Shown here piece after piece: positions 33,771-42,013 of a stretch of 64,000 nt of DNA. A model generated the notes under the pieces. It had not been told where the DNA came from. It saw only the letters and a list, made by a program, of their open reading frames with translations, and did no database searches. Position numbers and translations under genes: made by a program. How positions within the stretch are numbered: position 1 is the first letter of the stretch; each line of letters opens with the position of its first letter. The stretch covers positions 1-64,000 of the forward strand of contig NZ_JAJTTF010000015.1 of the NCBI RefSeq assembly GCF_021341785.1, written 5' to 3'. The stretch is from Microbacterium sp. Au-Mic1. GTDB lineage: Bacteria; Actinomycetota; Actinomycetes; Actinomycetales; Microbacteriaceae.

Positions 33771-33786
33771 ACTAAAACGATCTAGT
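33771..33786. promoter_or_regulatory. LacI-type operator 1
   Basis: ACTAAAACGATCTAGT, a 16-bp imperfect palindrome centred on CG as in LacI-family sites. It differs at one base from the site at 39644-39659. It overlaps the likely -10 of the LacI gene and lies in the divergent region with the GH38 gene, so both should be repressed. Confidence 0.8.
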
Positions 33787-33791
33787 ACGGT
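33786..33791 (+). promoter_or_regulatory. -10 element TACGGT, leaderless LacI-gene promoter
   Basis: TACGGT ends 6 nt before ATG 33798 and abuts operator 1. Confidence 0.5.
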
Positions 33792-33797
33792 GAGTCT

Positions 33798-34820
33798 ATG
33801 TCACAGGCGAAGCGCATCACCATCGCCGATATCGCCCGGCTCGCCGGAGTGTCTCCCGGTGCGGTCTCCTTCGCGCTGAACGGGCGCCCCGGCGTCAGCG
33901 AGCAGACCCGGCAGCGCATCCTCGACATCGCCGAGGAGCACCAGTGGCAGCCGAGCTCGGCCGCCCGTGCTCTGGTCGGATCCCGCGCCGGCGTGGTCGG
34001 CTTCGCCGTGAACCGACCGGCCCGCACGCTCGGCACCGAGGCGTTCTTCACCGACCTCATCGCCGGCGTGCAGTCGGCGCTGGCCCAGCACGGCGTCGCG
34101 CTGCAGCTGGTCGTGGTCTCCTCGATCGAGGAGGAGATGGCGACCTACCGGCGCTGGCGCAGCGCGAATCAGGTCGACGGCGTGATCGTGATCGACCCGC
34201 GCGACGACGATCCGCGTCTGGCCCTGCTCCCGAGCCTGCCGCTGCAGGCCGTCGTGATCGGCAGCAGCGACAGCGCCGGCGATCCCCCCGCCATCTGGCT
34301 CGACGACGAGGCCGCCGCGCACGCGCTGTTCGACTACCTCGCGGCGCTCGGACACCGGGAGATCGCGTACGTCTCCGGGCCCGCCGAGTTCCAGCACACC
34401 CGCATCCGCGCCGACGTGCTCTCGGCACTCGCCGCCCGGGGCGTGGTGGGAGAGACGCTCGTCACCGACTTCTCCCCGGCGGCAGCGACCTCGGCCACGC
34501 GCACGCTGCTCAGCCGCGCGTCCCGCCCCACGGCGGTCGTCTACGACAATGACGTGATGGCCATCGCGGGGCTCCGCGTCGCCCAGGAGATGGGCGTGGT
34601 GGTGCCGCAGGCGCTGTCGGTGGCGTCGTTCGACGACTCCGTGGTGACCGGGCTCGTGCATCCCTCGATCACCTGCCTCACCCGTGACACCTTCGCGCTC
34701 GGCGAGCAGGCGGCGGCGTTCCTGCTGGAGCGGATCGGATCCGCGGATCCGCTGCCGTCCCGCCGTGGCCCTGCCCCCGCGCTCACGATCCGGGAGAGCA
34801 CGGCGGCGCCGTCGCGCTGA
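33798..34820 (+). CDS. LacI-family transcriptional regulator of the glycan locus
   Basis: 340 residues. N-terminal HTH with hinge (ITIADIARLAGVSPGAVSFALNGRPGVSEQTRQRI ... ARALVGSR), then a periplasmic-binding-protein-like sensor domain (AVVIGSSD, IAYVSGPAEFQHTRIR, PTAVVYDNDVMAIAGLRVAQEMG). It lies divergent from the GH38 gene. Identical 16-bp operator cores at its own promoter and at the sulfatase/ABC divergent promoter predict that it represses the whole locus. The inducer is probably a mannose- or GlcNAc-containing saccharide, which is inference. Confidence 0.94.
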   Translation: MSQAKRITIADIARLAGVSPGAVSFALNGRPGVSEQTRQRILDIAEEHQWQPSSAARALVGSRAGVVGFAVNRPARTLGTEAFFTDLIAGVQSALAQHGVALQLVVVSSIEEEMATYRRWRSANQVDGVIVIDPRDDDPRLALLPSLPLQAVVIGSSDSAGDPPAIWLDDEAAAHALFDYLAALGHREIAYVSGPAEFQHTRIRADVLSALAARGVVGETLVTDFSPAAATSATRTLLSRASRPTAVVYDNDVMAIAGLRVAQEMGVVVPQALSVASFDDSVVTGLVHPSITCLTRDTFALGEQAAAFLLERIGSADPLPSRRGPAPALTIRESTAAPSR

Positions 34821-34963
34821 GCGCATCGCGTCGAGCCCGGTCCTCGAGGTCCGACGGCGGGCCGCGCGGGACAGCGGGCCGTCGGGCGACGGCGAGTGCG
34901 GCTGCACGGGGTGCGTCCGGGCGCGTTCGATAGAGTGCTCTGGGCCGACGAGAGGATTCGCAG

Positions 34964-35440
34964 ATGACGCCGGAGACCGTGAAGAAGCACCAGGACTACA
35001 ACCCGGGGCCGCGCGTGGGGATCACCTTCTCCACCTTCGACCTGCTGCACGCGGGGCACATCATGATGCTGGCCGAGGCCAAGCGCCAGTGCGACTACCT
35101 CATCTGCGGCCTGCAGATGGACCCGACCCTGGACCGCCCGGAGAAGAACGCTCCCACCCAGACCGTGGTCGAGCGCTACATCCAGTTGCGCGGATGCGAG
35201 TACGTGGACGAGATCGTCCCGTACTCGACCGAGCAGGACCTCGAGGACATCCTCCGCTCGTTCAAGCTCGACGTGCGCATCGTCGGCGACGAGTACGAGG
35301 ACCGCGACTTCACCGGCCGCGCGTACTGCGAGGAGGCCGGGATCGAGCTGTACTTCAACAGCCGCGACCACCGCTTCTCCAGCTCCGGCCTGCGCAAGAT
35401 CGTTGCGGCCAAGGAGGCCGAGCGCGAGGCGCGTAACTGA
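34964..35440 (+). CDS. Cytidylyltransferase-like nucleotidyltransferase (TagD type)
   Basis: 158 residues; GAGGATTCGCAG precedes ATG 34964. The nucleotidyltransferase motif HAGH lies in GITFSTFDLLHAGHIMMLAE and the second motif is RFSSSGLRK. It matches glycerol-3-phosphate cytidylyltransferase length and architecture. It would make a CDP-activated polyol for wall or membrane glycopolymers, but the exact substrate is uncertain because TagD-like enzymes vary. It sits between the LacI gene and the sulfatase operon without any operator copy, so it may be unrelated to the glycan system. Confidence 0.85.
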   Translation: MTPETVKKHQDYNPGPRVGITFSTFDLLHAGHIMMLAEAKRQCDYLICGLQMDPTLDRPEKNAPTQTVVERYIQLRGCEYVDEIVPYSTEQDLEDILRSFKLDVRIVGDEYEDRDFTGRAYCEEAGIELYFNSRDHRFSSSGLRKIVAAKEAEREARN

Positions 35441-35466
35441 CGTCGGCTTCTCGTCGCTGAGGTGAC

Positions 35467-36768
35467 TCAGAGCCAGGGCGACGGGTCCCAGTCGAAGCTC
35501 CGCGCCCACTCCTCCAGCTCGGCGCGCAGCGCGGCCGCGATCTCGGGGTGCTCCGCGGACAGGTCCACGGCCTCCGCCGGATCCTCGTCCAGGTTCGCGA
35601 GCATGCTGCTGCCCAGGACGAAAGGCCCGCCCAGGTGCTCCCGGCCGGAGGTCGTGAGCTTCCACGGGCCGCGGCGTGCGGCGAGCTGCGGTCCGTACTC
35701 CCAGAACAGGGTGCGCTCGGCGGCCAGCGGCTCGAGCGCACGCAGCGGCGCGAGCACGCTCGAGCCGTCCGCCTCGCCCGCGGCCGGCGCGCCCGTCGCC
35801 TCGAGCACGGTCGGAAGCAGGTCCATCATCGCGCCGGGCTCGGTCCAGTCCGCGCCCTGCGGCAGGGCACCGGGCCAGGCGATGATCGCGGGTACGCGGA
35901 TGCCGCCATCGAACAGCGAGCCCTTGTTGCCGCGCAGGCCGCCCGTGGATCCGCCCTGGTAGTCGATCTCCTCGCCGTTCAGCCAGTTGCGGCTCTCCGT
36001 GGAGGGGCCGTTGTCGGAGGAGAAGAACACGATCGTGTCGTCCGTGATCCCCGCCGCGTCGAGCGCGTCCAGGATGCGGCCCACGCCGTCGTCCATGGCG
36101 GCGATCATGGCCGCCATGATGCGGCGATCGTCGGGCAGGTCAGGGAAGCGGTCGACGTACTCCTTCGGCGCATGCATCGGGTAGTGCGGCGCGTTGAACG
36201 GGACGTAGCAGAGGAACGGCTCGGCGGCGCTGTCCGCGATGAACGAGATCGCCTTCTCCGCGATGACCTCGGTGAGGTAGCGCCCGTTGTCGTAGACCTC
36301 GCGTTCGTCGTCCCACAGGTCGTGGACGGGGTTCTGGTTCTGGCCCCAGTAGAAGATGTGCGAGTAGTAGTCGACGCAGCCCGCGAGGAAGCCGAAGTGC
36401 TGGTCGAAGCCGCGGTCGAGCGGGCGGTAGCCGGATCCGGTGCCGAGGTGCCACTTGCCGAAGATGCCCGTGCGGTAGCCCTCGTCCTTCAGGCGCGAGG
36501 CGAGCGTCGGCTGGGCGGGCAGACCCGCGGTGCCGCGCTTGCCGCCGAGGATCTCCTGCACCCCGGCATGCACCGGGTGGCGGCCGGTCAGCAGCGCCGC
36601 GCGCGACGGCGAGCACACGGGCGAGTTCGAGTACCAGTTCGTGAGCCGCACGCCGCGATCCGCCAGCCGGTCCAGATGCGGCGTGCGCACGTCGTCGCCG
36701 CCGAAGCAGCCGACATCGCCGTAGCCGAGGTCGTCGGCGTAGATCACCACGACGTTGGGGCGGGTCAA
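35467..36768 (-). CDS. Type I sulfatase, formylglycine (Cys) type
   Basis: 433 residues from TTG 36768. The TTG overlaps the stop of the GH5-like gene (TTGA), and GGAGG lies 7 nt upstream, so a rare TTG start is well supported. Cys52 in SPVCSPSRAALLTGR is the residue converted to formylglycine. Metal ligands appear in YADDLGYGD at the start and SSDNGP later; HYPMHAP and GKWHLG are further active-site motifs. No signal peptide: cytoplasmic. It likely removes sulfate from imported glycans. A formylglycine-generating enzyme is needed and is not encoded in the window. Confidence 0.93.
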   Translation of the reverse strand: MTRPNVVVIYADDLGYGDVGCFGGDDVRTPHLDRLADRGVRLTNWYSNSPVCSPSRAALLTGRHPVHAGVQEILGGKRGTAGLPAQPTLASRLKDEGYRTGIFGKWHLGTGSGYRPLDRGFDQHFGFLAGCVDYYSHIFYWGQNQNPVHDLWDDEREVYDNGRYLTEVIAEKAISFIADSAAEPFLCYVPFNAPHYPMHAPKEYVDRFPDLPDDRRIMAAMIAAMDDGVGRILDALDAAGITDDTIVFFSSDNGPSTESRNWLNGEEIDYQGGSTGGLRGNKGSLFDGGIRVPAIIAWPGALPQGADWTEPGAMMDLLPTVLEATGAPAAGEADGSSVLAPLRALEPLAAERTLFWEYGPQLAARRGPWKLTTSGREHLGGPFVLGSSMLANLDEDPAEAVDLSAEHPEIAAALRAELEEWARSFDWDPSPWL

Positions 36769-38123
36769 GCGGTGACCTCCGCGGAGTCCTCCGCGCCATC
36801 GACGACGGTGTTGTTGGACGAGTAGATCCCGGATCCCGTGCGCAGGTCGGGATGGATCAGGTCGGTGATCCCGCGGGCCGCCAGGGCGGCCGGATCCGCC
36901 GCGGCGCGCGAGGTGACGAAGGTCACGTCGAGGCCGGCTTCGCAGGCGTCGACCCAGGCCTGGAAGATCGCGCCCCCCGGGCTCATCGCGGCACGGCTGA
37001 CCGGGATCTCGTCGGCGTCGACCTCGATCACGATCGCCGTCGTGCGGGCCGGCGTCTGCTGTCGCGCGCGCAGCTCGGGGATGATCTCCGCGAAGCGCCG
37101 ACCGATGGGCTTGGCCTCGCCGGCCTGGTCGATCAGCCCCAGGGAGTACTCGAGCTCGGGGTAGTCCGCGAGCTCGCGGCCCACGTCGTGGGAGCACCAC
37201 CAGGTGACGCCCCAGAGGTTCTCCGTGCGCACCGCGGCGCGCACCGTCGCCTCGAGGAAGTCGGGGGTCTGCTCGGGTGTCAGGCAGTTCGACGGGGCGC
37301 CGACCTCCTGCAGCCAGACCGGGCGCTGCGGATCCGTCGCGAAGGCGCGGGAGAGTTCGATCATGTACTCGGCATGGCGGTCGCTGGCAGCGCTGCGTCC
37401 GCCGTAGCGCTGCGCGGTGCCGTTGAAGATCCACGAGTGCACCGTGGTCATGGCGCCGATCCGGCTCGCGTGGGTCGGCACGAAGCCGTGCCCGTCCATG
37501 TACCAGGCCGCGTCGTACTCGCTGTGCACGTGCGGAAGCCCGGGAGCGGACCGCTCGGCCGCGTCCAGCAGCGCACGGAGCCAGCCCGCGGCCTCGTCGG
37601 GTGTGACGGGCCAGGGGTGCGGGTGCACCGCCGCCGAGAACTGGTTCACCTCGTTGCCGAGCGTGAAACCGAGGAAGTTCGGCGCGTCGACGAGCGCGGC
37701 GCCGAGGCGCTCGACGAGTGCGACCTGGCCGCTCAGCGCGAGGGGGTGCGTGAACATGTTCTTGTCGTGCCACGTGAACAGCCACGACGGGATGAAGTCG
37801 AAGCTCGACAGGTGCCCCTGGATCACGTCGACCGACGCGTCCAAGCCGAACTCCGCGGCGACGTCGACCACGGCGCGGACGTCGGCGATCGCCTTGTCGC
37901 GGATGAGGGTGCGGTTGGGCTGCAGCACCGGCCAGAGCGGGAAGATCCGCACGTGGTCGAGGCCGAGCGCGGCGAGTCCGGCGAAGTCGCGGCGCACCGC
38001 GTCGAAGTCGAGGTCGAGCCAGGCGTGCATCCACTCCTTCGACGGGGTGTAGTTCGCGCCGAACCGCAGCGGGGCGGCCCCGTCCGTGGCGGGGGAGAGT
38101 GCGGCGTCGGTGCCGAGGGTCAT
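36765..38123 (-). CDS. GH5-like glycoside hydrolase (probable beta-mannosidase)
   Basis: 452 residues from ATG 38123, with GGAAGGAC upstream. (beta/alpha)8 clan-A hydrolase: acid/base Glu158 in FTLGNEVNQ and nucleophile Glu273 in VWLQEVGAPS. The N-terminus FGANYTPSKEWMHAWLDLDF and GHLSSFDFIPSWL recall actinobacterial GH5 subfamily 18 enzymes, some of which split the Man-beta-1,4-GlcNAc core of N-glycans. That subfamily call is from memory. No signal peptide. A C-terminal extra domain (about 350-452) is unassigned. It overlaps both neighbouring sulfatase genes by 4 nt, so the three form one operon. Confidence 0.85.
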   Translation of the reverse strand: MTLGTDAALSPATDGAAPLRFGANYTPSKEWMHAWLDLDFDAVRRDFAGLAALGLDHVRIFPLWPVLQPNRTLIRDKAIADVRAVVDVAAEFGLDASVDVIQGHLSSFDFIPSWLFTWHDKNMFTHPLALSGQVALVERLGAALVDAPNFLGFTLGNEVNQFSAAVHPHPWPVTPDEAAGWLRALLDAAERSAPGLPHVHSEYDAAWYMDGHGFVPTHASRIGAMTTVHSWIFNGTAQRYGGRSAASDRHAEYMIELSRAFATDPQRPVWLQEVGAPSNCLTPEQTPDFLEATVRAAVRTENLWGVTWWCSHDVGRELADYPELEYSLGLIDQAGEAKPIGRRFAEIIPELRARQQTPARTTAIVIEVDADEIPVSRAAMSPGGAIFQAWVDACEAGLDVTFVTSRAAADPAALAARGITDLIHPDLRTGSGIYSSNNTVVDGAEDSAEVTA

Positions 38124-39547
38124 CGAGTACGTCCTTCCGGGACGGGCTGGCGCGGGTGAGGAGAATCGCCGAGGTCCTGCTGGAGATCCCACAGCTTCAG
38201 GGTCAGCTCACGCCGGATGCCGGCGTATGCGGGATCGAGATGCACGCTGGTGAGCTCGTACGGATCCCTCTCGAGATCGAACAGCTCCCACTCCGGAGGA
38301 TAGGACGTGTCGCCCGTGTTGGGCAGTCCCATTCCGTCGGCGTAGTAGTAGATCAGCTTGTAGCGGTCGGTGCGCACGCCGTAGTGCGCCCAGACGTGGT
38401 GCATGTGGTCGTCGTGCTCGTAGAACCGGTAGTAGTGCGCGTCTCGCACCGGATCCGGATCCTCCGCGGTCACCAGGTCGACGAGACTGTGCCCCTGCAT
38501 GCCCTCGGGGGCGGCGACTCCGGCGAACTCGAGCAGGGTCTGCGCGATGTCGACGTTGGAGACGAGTGTCTTGGTGCTCCCGCCGGCGGCGACCCGGGCG
38601 GGATAGCTGAGCATGAGCGGCATCCGCAGCGACTCCTCGTACATGAACCGCTTGTCGAACCAGCCGTGCTCGCCGAGGTAGAAGCCCTGGTCCGAGGCGT
38701 AGATCGTGACCGTGTCGTCGAACTGGCCCTTCGCCCGCAGGAAGTCGGTGAGCGCCTGCACGCCCTCATCGACAGCGGCCACGCAGCGCAGGTAGTCCTG
38801 CATGTAGCGCTGGTACTTCCACACCGCGCGCTCGGCGTAGCCCAGTTCGGCGGGCGGATCCTCCTTGAGGTCGATGTCGGTGAGGTAGTCCGCGATGCGC
38901 ATCGTGGCATGGTGCGCGGGCGTGCCGCGGCCGTCGTAGTCGTCGTCGAAGGTGGGCGGCAACGGGATCGGATCCGTGAAGAGGTCCGCATGCCGGGGGT
39001 GCGGCAGCCAGGGGCGATGCGGGGCCTTGTGCCAGACCAGCACGCAGTACGGCTCGTCGCCCTGCGCGTCCATCCACGCGAGGGCGTGCTCGGTGATGAT
39101 GTCGGTGACGTAGCCCTCGTAGCGCACCGAGCCTTCGGGTGTGACGAACTCCGGGTCGAAGTACTCGCCCTGATCCGGCAGCACCTCCCAGTGGTCGAAG
39201 CCCGCCGGATCGTGGTCGGGGCCGTGGCCGAGGTGCCACTTGCCGAACATCGCGGTGCGGTAGCCCGCCGCCTTCAGCGCGGTGATGAAGGTCTCGTGAT
39301 CGTTGGTCAGATGCGTGGCGAGCGTGGTGACGGCGCTCGTGTGGCTGTAGGTGCCGGTGAGGAACGCCGCTCGGCTGGGCGTGCACAGCGCGTTCTCGAC
39401 CAGGGCGCGATCGAAGCGCATCCCCGCCGCGGCGATCGCATCGATGCCGGGCGTGGTGTTCACCGCTGATCCGTAGCAGCCGATGGCATTCGAGGCGTGG
39501 TCGTCGGTCAGCACGAACACGATGTTCGGGCGACGGGGGCTGCTCAT
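38120..39547 (-). CDS. Type I sulfatase, formylglycine (Cys) type
   Basis: 475 residues from ATG 39547; CAAGGAGGAACGCG precedes it. Cys55 lies in ALCTPSRAAFLTG, the formylglycine signature. PNIVFVLTDDHASNAIGCYG supplies the first metal ligands and YASDQGFYLGEHGWFDKRFMYEES the second set, a pattern close to SulfAtlas S1 enzymes acting on host-type or marine glycans. No signal peptide. First gene of the minus-strand operon (sulfatase, GH5-like, sulfatase), opposite the ABC transporter operon and sharing the divergent operator. Confidence 0.93.
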   Translation of the reverse strand: MSSPRRPNIVFVLTDDHASNAIGCYGSAVNTTPGIDAIAAAGMRFDRALVENALCTPSRAAFLTGTYSHTSAVTTLATHLTNDHETFITALKAAGYRTAMFGKWHLGHGPDHDPAGFDHWEVLPDQGEYFDPEFVTPEGSVRYEGYVTDIITEHALAWMDAQGDEPYCVLVWHKAPHRPWLPHPRHADLFTDPIPLPPTFDDDYDGRGTPAHHATMRIADYLTDIDLKEDPPAELGYAERAVWKYQRYMQDYLRCVAAVDEGVQALTDFLRAKGQFDDTVTIYASDQGFYLGEHGWFDKRFMYEESLRMPLMLSYPARVAAGGSTKTLVSNVDIAQTLLEFAGVAAPEGMQGHSLVDLVTAEDPDPVRDAHYYRFYEHDDHMHHVWAHYGVRTDRYKLIYYYADGMGLPNTGDTSYPPEWELFDLERDPYELTSVHLDPAYAGIRRELTLKLWDLQQDLGDSPHPRQPVPEGRTR

Positions 39548-39643
39548 CGCGTTCCTCCTTGAGTAGCTGAAGGGATTTGGTTCCCCAGGTCGGCGTTGCG
39601 GTGCTGTTGGACGAACACCGCGTCCTTGTGGCATGCTAGGCAC

Positions 39644-39659
39644 ACTATATCGTTTTAGT
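39644..39659. promoter_or_regulatory. LacI-type operator 2
   Basis: ACTATATCGTTTTAGT, whose complement ACTAAAACGATATAGT matches operator 1 at 15 of 16 positions. It is in the divergent region between the sulfatase operon and the ABC transporter/GH20/GH18 operon. Confidence 0.8.
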
Positions 39660-39718
39660 GATGGGATGCCAGCGCCGGCCGGCGATGCACCCGGGACACT
39701 TCGAAGGAGAACACGTCC

Positions 39719-41014
39719 ATGAAGATCCGATCGACTATCGCCGTCGGCATCGCCGCGGTCGCGGCGCTCGCTCTCACCTCCTGCACCGGTTCAGGGGCGG
39801 CCTCCGGAGGCGGATCCGCCGACGGCGAGATCACCGGTACCGTCACGTTCCAGACCTGGTCGCTGAAGAACGACAAGTTCACGCCCTACTTCGAGAACAT
39901 CGCCAAGAGCTTCGAGAAGGAGCACCCCGGCGTCACGGTCAAGTGGATCGACCAGCCCGCCGACGGCTACGAGGACAAGATCCTCCAGCAGGCCGAATCG
40001 AACGAGCTGCCCGACGTCGTGAACCTGCCGCCGGAGTTCGCGCAGGAGCTCGCCAAGGCCGGTCAGCTCGTCGACCTGAAGAAGGACTCGAAGATCATCG
40101 GCGACTACGTCGACGGCGGTGTCGCGGCCTACACCTACGACGGGCTCGAGGGCACGTACGCCTTCCCGTGGTACCTCGGCACCGAGCTGAACTACTGGAA
40201 CATGGACCTGCTCGGCAAGGCCGGCATCACGGCGCCGCCGAAGACCTTCGACGAGACCCTGGACGCCGCGTCGAAGCTCGGCAAGCTCGGCATCGCGACG
40301 CTCTCCGACGTGCCCAGCCCGAAGTCGATGCAGATCGACATCAGCGACCAGGGCAAGACCTACGACTTCGTCAAGGACGGCAAGTTCGTCTTCGACACCC
40401 CCGAGGCCGAGGCGATCGTCGAGCGCTACGCCGAGCTCTACAAGGAGGGCGCGGTCAGCCCCGAGGCGCTGCAGAACGCCGGCACGGCCAACGCCAACGT
40501 CGACAACTTCAACAAGGGCAGTGTCGCGTGGACGACCGCCGGGCCGAACTACATCGACAAGAACCTCGCCGTGAACTCGCCGGCGCTTCTCCCGTCGGTC
40601 AAGGTGACCGGAGGGTTCGGCGAGCCGCCGCTGTTCGTGCAGGGCATCAGCGTCTCCAAGAACGCCAAGAACAAGGCCGCCGCGATCGCGTTCGGCGAGT
40701 ACGTCACGAACGACGCGAACCAGATCGAGTTCATGAAGCTCGCCGCAGGCTTCTTCCCTGGCACCAAGAAGGCCAACGAGGACCCGTCGGCCTTCGCCGG
40801 CACTGCGCAGAACGCCGAGCAGGCCGAGGCCACCAAGTTCGCCGCCGCGCAGATGGACAAGGCTCGCGTTCCCGGTGCCCCCGGCAGCGGATACGTGGAC
40901 TCCATGGAGAACTACGCCAAGCAGCAGATCGCGCTCGCGATCAAGGGTGACATCTCGGCGAAGGACGCCCTGAAGAAGGCGCAGGACTACGCCGACCAGA
41001 ACGTGTCCAAGTGA
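39719..41014 (+). CDS. ABC sugar transporter, extracellular solute-binding lipoprotein
   Basis: 431 residues. Lipoprotein signal MKIRSTIAVGIAAVAALAL with lipobox LTSC, then a Gly/Ser linker and a family-1 solute-binding fold (GTVTFQTWSLKNDKFTPYFE ... WIDQPADGYEDKILQQAESN). The C-terminal lobe has FPGTKKANED. Anchored outside the membrane to capture oligosaccharide. GAAGGAG precedes the start; operator 2 lies 60 nt upstream. First gene of the plus-strand operon. Confidence 0.95.
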   Translation: MKIRSTIAVGIAAVAALALTSCTGSGAASGGGSADGEITGTVTFQTWSLKNDKFTPYFENIAKSFEKEHPGVTVKWIDQPADGYEDKILQQAESNELPDVVNLPPEFAQELAKAGQLVDLKKDSKIIGDYVDGGVAAYTYDGLEGTYAFPWYLGTELNYWNMDLLGKAGITAPPKTFDETLDAASKLGKLGIATLSDVPSPKSMQIDISDQGKTYDFVKDGKFVFDTPEAEAIVERYAELYKEGAVSPEALQNAGTANANVDNFNKGSVAWTTAGPNYIDKNLAVNSPALLPSVKVTGGFGEPPLFVQGISVSKNAKNKAAAIAFGEYVTNDANQIEFMKLAAGFFPGTKKANEDPSAFAGTAQNAEQAEATKFAAAQMDKARVPGAPGSGYVDSMENYAKQQIALAIKGDISAKDALKKAQDYADQNVSK

Positions 41015-41041
41015 CCCGATGAGTGAGGAGGGGGTGAGCAG

Positions 41042-42013
41042 ATGAGAAGACAGCGCTGGTACACGCCGTACCTCCTGGTGCTGCCGGGTGTGGTCTGGGT
41101 GGTCGTCTTCGCCCTGTGGCCGTTCCTGAACACGGTGGTGCTCGCCTTCACGGACGCCCGCCCCCTCCGTCCCGTCACGTTCGTCGGGCTGGACAACTTC
41201 ACCCGCCTGGCGAGCGATGAGCGGTTCGGCTACGCCCTCACCACGTCCCTCGTGTACGTGGTCGTGTGCGTGCCGCTGCTCACGTTCATCCCGCTGCTGC
41301 TGGCGCTGCTCGTGCACCGGAAGATCCCGGCGATCGGGTTCTTCCGCACGACGTTCTACTTCCCGGTGATCGCCTCGGCCGTGGTGGTCGCGATCGTGTG
41401 GGAGTTCCTGTTCTCCAGCACCGGCACGATCAACTCGGCGCTGAGGTTCTTCGGTCTCGCGGATCGGCCGATCGAGTTCCTCTCCGACCGCTGGCTGCTG
41501 ATCTTCTGCGCCATCGGGCTGACCGTGTGGAAGGGCCTCGGCTACTACATGGTGGTCTACCTCGCCGCCCTCGGGAACGTGGGGCGCGAGCTGCACGAGG
41601 CCGCCGCCATGGACGGCGCGGGAGCCTGGCGCCGGTTCTGGTCGGTGACCGTGCCCGGAGTGCGCGGCCCGATGATGCTCGTCTCGGTGCTCATCTGCGT
41701 CGCCGCGATGCGCGTGTTCACCGAGCTCTACATCCTCTCCTCCGGATCCGGCGGGCCCGGAGGGCGGTCGATGAGCATGGTGATGCTCATCCAGTCGATG
41801 GGCAAGGGCCTGAACGGGCAGATCGGCTACGCCTCGGCGATCTCGATCGTGCTGTTCCTGCTCACCCTGATCCCGCTGACGGTGGTCGGCATCGCCAACA
41901 ACGGCGAGATGATCCGCGACGCGCTGGCGGGCCGGCGCACCCGCCGCGACTTGCGAGCGCAGCAGCGCGCCGAGCGCCGCGATGCCAAGGACCGTGCGGA
42001 GGTGACGGCATGA
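41042..42013 (+). CDS. ABC sugar transporter permease (MalF type)
   Basis: 323 residues from ATG 41042, with GAGGAGGGGG upstream. Six membrane segments and the permease EAA loop (HEAAAMDGAGAWRRFWSVTVPGVRG). The C-terminus is a basic tail. Partner of the next permease. The ATPase is not encoded here; a shared MsiK-like ATPase elsewhere would be expected, as in many actinobacteria. ATGA overlap with the second permease. Confidence 0.95.
   Translation: MRRQRWYTPYLLVLPGVVWVVVFALWPFLNTVVLAFTDARPLRPVTFVGLDNFTRLASDERFGYALTTSLVYVVVCVPLLTFIPLLLALLVHRKIPAIGFFRTTFYFPVIASAVVVAIVWEFLFSSTGTINSALRFFGLADRPIEFLSDRWLLIFCAIGLTVWKGLGYYMVVYLAALGNVGRELHEAAAMDGAGAWRRFWSVTVPGVRGPMMLVSVLICVAAMRVFTELYILSSGSGGPGGRSMSMVMLIQSMGKGLNGQIGYASAISIVLFLLTLIPLTVVGIANNGEMIRDALAGRRTRRDLRAQQRAERRDAKDRAEVTA

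Noticed and set aside
30528..33785. Open frame of over 1,000 codons antisense to the GH38 gene
   Set aside because: The opposite strand encodes a clear GH38 enzyme; this frame has shadow composition (His/Arg/Gly/Asp rich) and no ribosome site.
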